Assembly (NCBI GenBank): GCA_964403795.1
Contig: CAYOHP010000017.1
Coordinates: forward strand, 1 to 64,000
Length of the DNA: 64,000 bases
Direction: 5' to 3'
DNA from: CAYOHP01 sp964403795 [NCBI: uncultured bacterium]
GTDB taxonomy: Bacteria; Muiribacteriota; UBA6191; CAZXTJ01
Positions within the stretch are counted from its first letter, which is position 1; every line of letters starts with the position of its first letter. The notes under the pieces are model-generated. The model was not told the origin of the DNA and searched no databases. It saw only the letters and a program-made list of their open reading frames with translations. Below are positions 27,792 to 35,039 of the stretch, piece by piece. The position numbers and the translations under genes are program-made.

Positions 27792-29678
27792 TCAGACCGC
27801 GGCCGCCAGGACCGCATCCTCGGCCGCGGCCTCGAAGCGATGGAGCAGGGCCGGGGAAGCCAGGGCGAGCGGCACCCAGCTCCCGTCCAGTTCCGCCATC
27901 CAGCCCCGCCGGACCGCCTCGGCGTAGGCCTGGCGCGAGGTCCGCGCCACCGGTCGCCGGACCAGGAGCCGACCGGCCTCTTCCGCCGAGAGGTCGATCC
28001 GCTCGGGTCCGAGGCCGAGGCCCCGGGTGTCGAGGAGCCGGAAGCCGGCTCCCTGCGCTTCGATCCGGAGCGTCGGAGGCTCGGCCCGGCTCCGGGCCCA
28101 GAGCGCCCTCCAGCTGGCCACGGCCTGGCCGAGTTCCAGCATCAGCGGGCGGTTGCCGGGATCCAGCGCCGCGCTCGGGTAGGTACCGGTGAAGTGGTAG
28201 GCGATCCGGTCCACCGGGGAACCGGGCGGGAACACGTCCCGGTACGACGCCAGGGGAGCCAGGCCGCTCACGCCATGCTCCTCGGCCCGGTCGAAATAGG
28301 GCGAGAAGCGGCTGACCATCACCGGGACGATGGCCGGTGGCGGGAGGTGCCGGAGCCGAGGCACCAGTGCGAGGGTCTCCCGGTAGAACTCCACGAGGTC
28401 GTTGGGGAAGGCGACCAGCAGGTTCCAGTGCATGGCGATGCCGTAGGCCGAGGCGTAGCGCAGCGCCGCCACGTTCTGGGAGGCCGTCACCCCCTTGTCC
28501 ATGAGGCGGAGCAGGCCCGAGGAGATGGCCTCGATCCCCGGCTGGATCGCGGTCACCCCGGCCTCCCGGAGCAGCCGCACCTTCTCCAGGGTGAGGTTCG
28601 ACTTCTGCTCGTACCCGATCTCGAGCCCCGGGAGCTCCCCGGCTAGGCGCGGCAACAGGGTGCGGAAGTACTGGTGCGGCATGATGTTGTCGGTCATGGC
28701 GATGCGCCGGGTGGGGCTCGCGGAGACCAGCGTGCGGAGTTCGTGGACGACCTTGTCGGGGGACTTCTGGCGGAACCCCATCCCCTCGCCGTTCAGTCCG
28801 CAGAAGGTGCAGTGGCGCTTCTGCCCCCACCAGCAGCCCCGGCTCGATTCGTAGGGGATCCAGAGCTGCCCGGTCCTCGCCGCCTCGCTCCCGGGCAGGA
28901 GCCGCTCCAGGGCCCCGTGGAACTCCGAGAAGTCGGTGGTGGGGAGGGCCTCGAGATCGCGGCACGGCTCCCCGACCAGGATCCTCGGCGAAGGCTCGCC
29001 CCGGGCGCGCCGGGCGAGGAAGTCGGTGAAGGTGGCCTCGCTCTCCCCCGAGAAGACGTGATCGACCCAGGGCGCCACCGCCGCGATCCCCTCGCCCATG
29101 GCGGCTTCGCAGTTGGCACCCCCGATCAGGGTGAGGATCCCGGGACGGCGTCGCTTCACTTCCCGGAGCAGCGCCAGCGAGGCCCCGGTCTGTTCGAAGG
29201 TCGAGGTGCAGCCGACCACCTCGGGGTCGCCGGCGAGGATCGCGTCGACCGCCCCCGGGATCCAGGCGTGGGCCCGGGCCTCGAGGTCAAGGAGCAGGGA
29301 CCGGGCCTGGTCGGGAGCCACCACCCTGCCTCCCTCCCGGGCCAGCCAGGCCACGAACTCGGCCAGGATGCGTTCGCCCCCGTCGGCGCCCAGGGGCGGG
29401 AGGTCATGGGCCGCCCGGGCGAAGAGCCGCTCGCCGGCCAGCCAGGCCAGCGCCATGTGCTCGAAGTTGGCGTACTGGCGTTCGCCCAGACGGGCGGCCA
29501 GGGAGAGGTTGGCGTACTCGATCCGGACCCGGTGGCCGGCGGCCCGGGCACAGGCCTGGAGGACATGCACTCCCAGCGAGGGGCGATCCAGGCTCCCGAA
29601 GGGCGGGACCACCAGGACGACGGGAGCGGATCCGGGCCCGGGCCGCGAAGCCGCCGGCTGGATCCGGTCGGAAGGCAT
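27792..29678 (-). CDS. Radical SAM / B12-binding enzyme of the RiPP-maturation type (rSAM family 1)
   Basis: 628 residues from ATG 29678 (GTG 29693 is possible). N-terminal cobalamin-type domain ~20-240 (VVLVVPPFGSLDRPSLGVHVLQ; YANLSLAARLGERQY; EVVGCTSTFEQ; LIGGANCEA; GESEATF). The Cys cluster is SRGCWWGQKRHCTFCGLNG: Cys282, Cys290, Cys293, an unusual CX7CX2C spacing that is the hallmark of the ribosomal-peptide maturation radical SAM protein 1 family. No DxHxxGxxWxxx B12 motif was seen. No precursor-like small gene with a leader and repetitive core is visible next to it; epimerase and kinase follow. No ribosome site precedes the ATG, and TACCCT ends 7 bases upstream, suggesting a leaderless message. 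Confidence 0.85.
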   Translation of the reverse strand: MPSDRIQPAASRPGPGSAPVVLVVPPFGSLDRPSLGVHVLQACARAAGHRVRIEYANLSLAARLGERQYANFEHMALAWLAGERLFARAAHDLPPLGADGGERILAEFVAWLAREGGRVVAPDQARSLLLDLEARAHAWIPGAVDAILAGDPEVVGCTSTFEQTGASLALLREVKRRRPGILTLIGGANCEAAMGEGIAAVAPWVDHVFSGESEATFTDFLARRARGEPSPRILVGEPCRDLEALPTTDFSEFHGALERLLPGSEAARTGQLWIPYESSRGCWWGQKRHCTFCGLNGEGMGFRQKSPDKVVHELRTLVSASPTRRIAMTDNIMPHQYFRTLLPRLAGELPGLEIGYEQKSNLTLEKVRLLREAGVTAIQPGIEAISSGLLRLMDKGVTASQNVAALRYASAYGIAMHWNLLVAFPNDLVEFYRETLALVPRLRHLPPPAIVPVMVSRFSPYFDRAEEHGVSGLAPLASYRDVFPPGSPVDRIAYHFTGTYPSAALDPGNRPLMLELGQAVASWRALWARSRAEPPTLRIEAQGAGFRLLDTRGLGLGPERIDLSAEEAGRLLVRRPVARTSRQAYAEAVRRGWMAELDGSWVPLALASPALLHRFEAAAEDAVLAAAV

Positions 29679-29684
29679 GCCGCG

Positions 29685-29690
29685 AGGGTA
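29685..29690 (-). promoter_or_regulatory. Putative -10 element (TACCCT) for the radical SAM operon
   Basis: Minus-strand TACCCT beginning 7 bases upstream of the ATG at 29678; the predicted transcript starts at or near the start codon. Confidence 0.35.
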
Positions 29691-29730
29691 CACGAGGGCC
29701 GGCTCCCGGGACCGGATCCGAGCGGCCGGA

Positions 29731-30192
29731 TCAGCCCGGTTCGGGTGACGCTGCGCCCAGCTCCCACTCCAGGTTGCGCTTCACTCCCGCATCCATGCGG
29801 ATGAGCCGCGCCCAGCCGGGACGGAACACCCAGAACCTGTGCCCGGCAGCCGCCGCGACCATGGGAGCGGCCATCGGGAAGCGCGAGAGGTAGAGCCTCG
29901 TCAGCTCCGCCTGCCGATCCGGCGGAGCCTCGGCGCGACCGGAGAGCTGGACCCCCCGGATCGAGGCGACACCCGGGTCGGACTCCGCGATCGCCACCCC
30001 GGCACGCGGCTCGCCGACCAGATCGCGCGAGTGCCGGGTCGAGTCGGCGCTGATCCACACGAGTTCGAGACTGCCGGCGGCCCGGGCGAAGAACAGGGAC
30101 GCGGCATGGGGACCGGCTCCGCTCCAGGTCGAGAGGTGGAGCACATGGTGGCGGTCGAGGTACTCGTGGAGAGGTTGCAGGTCGTCCGCCAT
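29731..30192 (-). CDS. Pyridoxamine 5'-phosphate oxidase-fold protein
   Basis: 153 residues from ATG 30192. The split-barrel flavin fold is indicated by an N-terminal helix, HVLHLSTWSGAGPHAASLFFA, LVWISADSTRHSRDL and SIRGVQLSGRAEAP, then FPMAAPMVAAAAGHRFWVFRPGWARLI. Similar proteins (YhbP group) bind FMN, F420 or heme; true PNPO activity is unlikely because the substrate-site motifs are missing. It begins 17 bases after the HEXXH protein gene and probably shares its transcript. Confidence 0.8.
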   Translation of the reverse strand: MADDLQPLHEYLDRHHVLHLSTWSGAGPHAASLFFARAAGSLELVWISADSTRHSRDLVGEPRAGVAIAESDPGVASIRGVQLSGRAEAPPDRQAELTRLYLSRFPMAAPMVAAAAGHRFWVFRPGWARLIRMDAGVKRNLEWELGAASPEPG

Positions 30193-30209
30193 GGCGCCGG
30201 ATCCGGGTC

Positions 30210-31229
30210 TCAGCGTTGACCGAGCGTGCCGGAGTCGGTCCCGTGGGACCCGGGTCGGGTCGCGGGCACTGTGCCCACCGGCGCACCGCCGGGCTGGAGC
30301 CCGGCCGCCTGCCTGGCGAGCCAGTCCTGGCGAGCCTTGGCCACCTTGGCCCGGACCCTCCGGATCCACTCGTTGTCCAGGGTGTTCAGGCGCCGGAGCA
30401 GCTCCGCCAGGTCGGCGGGCGGATCGAGTCCGAGGATCCCCCGGTACATCTGGAGTTTCAGCCAGTCCCGGCCTGCTTCCTGCCAGTGGACGTAGGCCGG
30501 GCCACTGATCCCGCTCGACTGGAACATGGCCTCGTCGTAGACGCTGGCGTACCCGAACCGGATCCTCAAGATCCGCTGGTCCCAGCCGCTCTGGGTATCG
30601 GCCGGGGGGAGGAAGAGGGTGCTGCCCCAGCGGGCGGCCTCGGCGGCATCCCTCGGCTTCCCCCCTGCGAACACGGTGTTGTAGAGCACCAGGTCGTCGA
30701 CGGCCTCGAAGACCTGCATGATCGACTTGCCCATGAAGTAGCCGCAGACCTCGTCGGCCTTCATCCGGGGATAGCGGGCCAGACCCAGGAAGCGGTGGTT
30801 GGGATCGTGGTAGAGGTCGGCCCAGATCGACTGCATGGAGTCGTAGTGGATCCGTTCCGGGGTGCCGGCGGCGGCCGTCTCGCTGGCCATGACGTCGTTG
30901 TCGGCATGGGTGAGCTCGTGGATCAGGGTCGCGATCTGGGTCGTCTCGAGGGCGAACTTGATGCGCTGGGTGCCTTCCACCCGCATGGTGGGGGGGATGT
31001 AGACATTGTCTGTGAGGTATCCGTAGGAGGCCTCGGCGACGTCGGACGACGCCTGGAAGAAGAGCTCGATCTTCGCTACCAGGCGTCTCAGGTACTCGGT
31101 CTTCAAGCCGATCGACTCGAGCCGGGTGTAGAACTCGGCCGGATCGGCCTCGTCGCCGGCCCTGGCACCGGAACCCAAGGCCAGGAGTCCTGCACACACC
31201 AAGGCCTGGACCCGACGGAGCGAACCCAT
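30210..31229 (-). CDS. Secreted HEXXH-containing protein, putative zinc peptidase
   Basis: 340 residues from ATG 31229 with GGGAGG 5 bases upstream. Signal peptide residues 1-24 (ALVCAGLLALGSGARA). The motif LIHELTHADND (His104, Glu105, His108) is the zincin HEXXH signature, located in a helix as expected. A third zinc ligand cannot be named with confidence. The remaining sequence is rich in Tyr, Trp and Arg, with YPRMKADEVCGYFMGKSIMQ and a Pro-rich tail. I recognise no peptidase family, and HEXXH alone can occur by chance. A TACACT -10-like box sits 25 bases before the ATG. Confidence 0.7.
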   Translation of the reverse strand: MGSLRRVQALVCAGLLALGSGARAGDEADPAEFYTRLESIGLKTEYLRRLVAKIELFFQASSDVAEASYGYLTDNVYIPPTMRVEGTQRIKFALETTQIATLIHELTHADNDVMASETAAAGTPERIHYDSMQSIWADLYHDPNHRFLGLARYPRMKADEVCGYFMGKSIMQVFEAVDDLVLYNTVFAGGKPRDAAEAARWGSTLFLPPADTQSGWDQRILRIRFGYASVYDEAMFQSSGISGPAYVHWQEAGRDWLKLQMYRGILGLDPPADLAELLRRLNTLDNEWIRRVRAKVAKARQDWLARQAAGLQPGGAPVGTVPATRPGSHGTDSGTLGQR

Positions 31230-31253
31230 GGAGACCTCCCGAGGGACGCAGCG

Positions 31254-31259
31254 AGTGTA
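31254..31259 (-). promoter_or_regulatory. Putative -10 element (TACACT)
   Basis: Minus-strand TACACT beginning 25 bases before the ATG at 31229, preceding a good ribosome site. No -35 match seen. Confidence 0.4.
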
Positions 31260-31307
31260 GCGTTCCGGAGGCCGCATCCGATCACGGGTTCGCCGACGTG
31301 AGGCGAC

Positions 31308-33692
31308 TCACCGTCGGGCCAGGCGCAGCTCCACCAGCAGGGGCAGGTGGTCCGAAGCCAGCCGGGTCAGGCGGTTCCTGGGTACCTCGACGGCCACCAC
31401 CTCGACCTCCGGCGACACGAAGACGTGGTCGATGCGTCGCACCGGCAGGGCCGCGGTCCAGGTCGGCAGCGGGCGGTGACCCGAGAGGCCGACCTGGACG
31501 TCCCGGAGCCGGCGGGGAGGCCGTCCCGCCAGCATTCCCGGCTTCATGGCGTTGAAATCCCCGGCCAGGACCAGGGGTGCCTCGGCCTGCGGATCCCCCA
31601 GCCACTCCGGGCCGAGCAGGGCCTCGGCCTGGACCCGGCACTCCTCGGGGTGGAGCCCGAAGTGGGTGTTCAGGAGCTGGACCCTGGCCCCGTCGACGTC
31701 GAGCTCCACCCAGACCGCACCCCGCGGCTCGCTCCTCGCCCCGGGGCGACGTCGGGGCAGGGCACCGGCCCGGACCAGCCGCATCGGGAAGCGGCTGATC
31801 ACGGCATTGCCGTACTCCTCCTCCTCGATCCGGAAGCTGGCATGGAAGTGATGGAACATGGCCAGCCGGTCGGCGATCTCCCGGGCCTGGTGCAGGCCAT
31901 TGCTGCGGGACCGGCCCACGTCGAGTTCCTGGAGGGCGATCACATCGGGATCGAGCGAGGAGAGCACCCGGGCGATGCGATCGCTGGAGACCCTGCCGTC
32001 GCTGCCGCGGCAGCCGTGGGCGTTGTAGGTGACGATCCGCAGCGTCTCGGGTCTGCGCTCGCCGGTCCGGGGCGGAGGCGGACGGGAGGGAGCCAGGCGG
32101 GAGAGATGGGCCAGGGCCTCCTCCCGGAGGTCACCGGCGCGCAGGACCCGCCCCGGATCCCGGTGCAGCAGGCACCCGGGGGGCAGCATCGCGAAGGCCA
32201 GGGTCTCCTCCGGGGAGAACCCGGCATGCGAACCATGCTCGGCCGCGAAGGTGACGGGTGCGACGCCCGGAGCCCACCCGGAGAGGACCAGCTCCCCGGC
32301 ATCGGGATGCCGCACCAGCGCGGCCAGGTCGCCCGGGACCGCGGTACCGAAGGGGTGGTCGGCACCCAGTACCGGGAGCGGATCAGCTTCGAGATCGAAG
32401 ACCCCGGCGCGGGATCGCACCCGGATGCGGTCCTCCCCATCCCGCCAGAGGACCTGGGGGATCGCGAACTCCTCCACCAGCCGCGCCGCCACCTGCTCCC
32501 GCGCCCCGGGGGCCAGCGAGGGCTCCGGGTGGACATGTCCCAGTGGCCCCAGGGCCGCCAGGGTGAACCCAGGGCCGGTCTCGGCCTGGTCCTCGTCCTG
32601 GCCGAGGAGGCGGGCCATCCAACCCACCCCGCTCCACAGCACCCGCCCCGTCTCGGAACCCCGGTGGACCCCGGAACCCGGTGCCCTCGGGGCCTGGGAG
32701 AGCGCTTCCTCCACGGCCTCGGCCAGGGTCCGGCCGGCGACCAGCGGGTAGGGACGGGCGTCGTCCTGGCCGTGGTCGGAGTGGATCCAGACCTCGTAGT
32801 CGCGCCGGGCCGAGCGCCAGGCGCTCTTGGCCAGGCGTGCCACCGCATGGTCGATGGCCCCGAGGCTCCACTGGGCGAAGCGCGACCCGGGCCCGCGTCG
32901 GTGGGCCTGCTCGTCGAACCCGATCAGGTTCACGTGGACCACCGGGAGACCGCGAGCCAGGTCCATCCGGGCCGAGCGCACCGTGAACTCGCGCATCGCC
33001 ACGCACAGGAGCGCCCTCGCCAGCACGAAGCGCAGCTCGGCGCCCGCGTCATGGCCCTCCCGGACGCCGTGCAGGGCATCCCAGAGCCCGACCAGCAGTT
33101 CCACCACGACCATGCCCGCGGTCCGTAGCGCCACCAGGCCATGGACCAGGACCAGGGCCAACAGCCGCAGCGGGGACAGCGCGGTCAGCAGGGACCCGAA
33201 GCCGAAGGAGGCCGCGCACAGGTGCGGCTCGGCGGCGCCGCCGGTGAATACGTCGCCATAGGCGGATCCGCCCGCCAGCAGGCCTTCCCTGCCGTCCGCG
33301 AGTCGGACCTCGACCCGGGCCGCGGTGGCCGGCAGGTACATCTTCTCCAGCGCCCCGGTGTCATGGTCCCGGAACCCGAAGCCCGGGACCGCGGTGCGGA
33401 CCCCGTAGAAGAGTTCGCCCTGGAAGGCCGGGGTCGAGGCCGGGCACCCGCTGTAGAGGCTGTGCAAGCGGTAGCCGTCGCGCTGGAGCAGGCGGGCCGT
33501 GAAGGGCATCCGTCCCTCTCCCAGCGCCCTTTCCAGATGCGTCTTCCCGAGTCCGTCGATCTGGATCACCAGCAGGCCCGGCTCGATCCCGCTGCCGGGA
33601 TCGCGCGGCAATCCCAGGAGCGCCACCATCCATTCGCTGGGATCGAGGAGCCGGACCAGCCTGCGGACCTGGGCCTCGAGCCGGGCGAGCAT
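31308..33692 (-). CDS. Fusion: alkaline-phosphatase-superfamily phosphodiesterase + endonuclease/exonuclease/phosphatase (EEP) domain
   Basis: 794 residues. The N-terminal ~450 carry type-I phosphodiesterase/nucleotide-pyrophosphatase motifs: LLVIQIDGLG with metal Asp46, SGCPASTPAFQGELFYG with the Ser/Thr nucleophile region (86-87), FDEQAHRRG and IHSDHGQDD (metal Asp/His). A hydrophobic stretch at ~170-210 may insert in the membrane. The C-terminal ~243 residues are an EEP domain: RIVTYNAHG, IALQELDVG (catalytic Glu), NTHFGLHPEE, AGDFNAM, and a final ASDHLPL with the catalytic His. Both halves hydrolyse phosphodiesters, so a lipid or nucleotide phosphodiester may be processed in two steps. 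Start 3 bases after the GT4 stop. Substrate unknown. Confidence 0.85.
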   Translation of the reverse strand: MLARLEAQVRRLVRLLDPSEWMVALLGLPRDPGSGIEPGLLVIQIDGLGKTHLERALGEGRMPFTARLLQRDGYRLHSLYSGCPASTPAFQGELFYGVRTAVPGFGFRDHDTGALEKMYLPATAARVEVRLADGREGLLAGGSAYGDVFTGGAAEPHLCAASFGFGSLLTALSPLRLLALVLVHGLVALRTAGMVVVELLVGLWDALHGVREGHDAGAELRFVLARALLCVAMREFTVRSARMDLARGLPVVHVNLIGFDEQAHRRGPGSRFAQWSLGAIDHAVARLAKSAWRSARRDYEVWIHSDHGQDDARPYPLVAGRTLAEAVEEALSQAPRAPGSGVHRGSETGRVLWSGVGWMARLLGQDEDQAETGPGFTLAALGPLGHVHPEPSLAPGAREQVAARLVEEFAIPQVLWRDGEDRIRVRSRAGVFDLEADPLPVLGADHPFGTAVPGDLAALVRHPDAGELVLSGWAPGVAPVTFAAEHGSHAGFSPEETLAFAMLPPGCLLHRDPGRVLRAGDLREEALAHLSRLAPSRPPPPRTGERRPETLRIVTYNAHGCRGSDGRVSSDRIARVLSSLDPDVIALQELDVGRSRSNGLHQAREIADRLAMFHHFHASFRIEEEEYGNAVISRFPMRLVRAGALPRRRPGARSEPRGAVWVELDVDGARVQLLNTHFGLHPEECRVQAEALLGPEWLGDPQAEAPLVLAGDFNAMKPGMLAGRPPRRLRDVQVGLSGHRPLPTWTAALPVRRIDHVFVSPEVEVVAVEVPRNRLTRLASDHLPLLVELRLARR

Positions 33693-33695
33693 GGC

Positions 33696-35039
33696 TCAAT
33701 CCCTCCGGTCCGGGACGGTTCCGGCATCGCCGGGGGAGCCGCGCTCGGCGTCCGTACCGGAGATCCCCAGGACTCCCGAGAGGGCGCTGGCGGTGGCCGC
33801 CGCCATGTTCCCCCAGAGCTCGAACTCGGCCTCCGCTCCGCGCAGGAGCACGTCCCAGAGGCCTTCCTCCTCGGGGTCGCGCAGGAAGCGATGGGCCTCC
33901 ACCAAGGACCCGTAGCAGGCCAGGGCACGGTCGGCCGTGGCCTCCACCGAGAACTCCCGGGCCGTCGCCCGCGCCGCTTCCCGGAGCCCTTGTCGGGCTT
34001 CCTCGGGAGCCGCCAGCATCGCCAGGAGCGCCTGGGTCATGGCCTCGGGCGCGCTCGCCGCCGGGAGCAGCCTTCCGTTCTCCCCATCCCGCACCACCTC
34101 GCGCACCCCATGGGCGTCGAGGGCCACCACCGGCGTCCCGGCCGCCATCGCCTCGGTCAGGACCATGCCCTGGGTCTCCGAGAACGAGGAGAACGCGAAG
34201 ACATCGGCAGCCGCGTAGGCATCGGCCAGCTCCCCGCCGCGGAGCACGCCGAGATGGTGGTAGCGGTCCGCCACGCCCGCCTCCCCCAGGATGCGCTCGA
34301 CCTCCGGGAGCGAGGATCCTTCCCCGACGAGCACGAAGCGGGCGTCCCGTCGCCGGGCCAGGCAGGCGGCCACCGCCCTGGCCAGGAAGCCGAGGTTCTT
34401 CTCGGGCGCCAACCTCCCCACATGGGCGATCACCGGGACGGTCGCCGGCAGGCCCATCTCGCGCCGGAACCGCGCCCGGTCTCCGGCCCCGAACACGGAC
34501 AGGTCGACCCCCGTCGGCACCACCTCGATGGGACGCCGCACGCCGCCTGCCGCGAGATCCCGGGCCACGCTGGCGCTGGGTGCGAAGACCAGGTCGGAGA
34601 GGTTGGCGTAGCCGCGGGTCAGGTCGCGCACGAAGACCCCCAGCGCCTCCGAGTCGCCCGGTGCGTAGTGGGTGTAGTGCTCGAAACGGGTGTGGTGAGT
34701 GAAGACCAGCGGCAGGTCGCGACGGCCCGCCAGGCGCAGGGCCGCGTCCCCGAGCAGGAACGGGTGGTGGGAGTGGACCAGATCGGGCGCGAAGTCCCCG
34801 AGCGCCAGGTCCAGGTACCCGGGCACCGGGAGCGAGAGCGAGAAGCTCGAGTCGAAGACGTCGGGGATCGCCGGGAAGCGGATCACGTCGGTCTCGTCGC
34901 CCGGGTCGCCGGGGTACTCGGGGGCCAGTACCACGACCCTGTGCCCGCGCCGGCGGTACTCGCGGGTGAAGCGGTCGACCGAGTTCGCCACCCCCCCGAC
35001 GTGCGGAAGGTAGGTGTTGGTGACCATGAGCAGGTTCAT
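33696..35039 (-). CDS. GT4 family glycosyltransferase
   Basis: 447 residues from ATG 35039, overlapping the preceding gene's stop by 4 bases (ATGA). GT-B fold: N-domain NTYLPHVGGVANSVDRF, VHSHHPFLLGDAALRL, VFTHHTRFEHYTHY; C-domain HVGRLAPEKNLGFL, VLVGEGSSLPEVER, FSSFSETQGMVLTEAMAAGTPVVALDA (nucleotide-sugar site with the E-x7-E pair). It resembles diacylglycerol glucosyltransferases and PimB-type mannosyltransferases. A ~50-residue C-terminal tail is outside the conserved domain. With the glycosidase-like and phosphodiesterase neighbours it may build or remodel a glycolipid. Confidence 0.9.
   Translation of the reverse strand: MNLLMVTNTYLPHVGGVANSVDRFTREYRRRGHRVVVLAPEYPGDPGDETDVIRFPAIPDVFDSSFSLSLPVPGYLDLALGDFAPDLVHSHHPFLLGDAALRLAGRRDLPLVFTHHTRFEHYTHYAPGDSEALGVFVRDLTRGYANLSDLVFAPSASVARDLAAGGVRRPIEVVPTGVDLSVFGAGDRARFRREMGLPATVPVIAHVGRLAPEKNLGFLARAVAACLARRRDARFVLVGEGSSLPEVERILGEAGVADRYHHLGVLRGGELADAYAAADVFAFSSFSETQGMVLTEAMAAGTPVVALDAHGVREVVRDGENGRLLPAASAPEAMTQALLAMLAAPEEARQGLREAARATAREFSVEATADRALACYGSLVEAHRFLRDPEEEGLWDVLLRGAEAEFELWGNMAAATASALSGVLGISGTDAERGSPGDAGTVPDRRD

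Noticed and set aside
29679-31300. Search for a RiPP precursor peptide near the radical SAM gene
   Set aside because: The space is filled by a PNPOx-fold gene and a HEXXH protein gene; gaps are under 80 bases and hold no leader-core-like frame.
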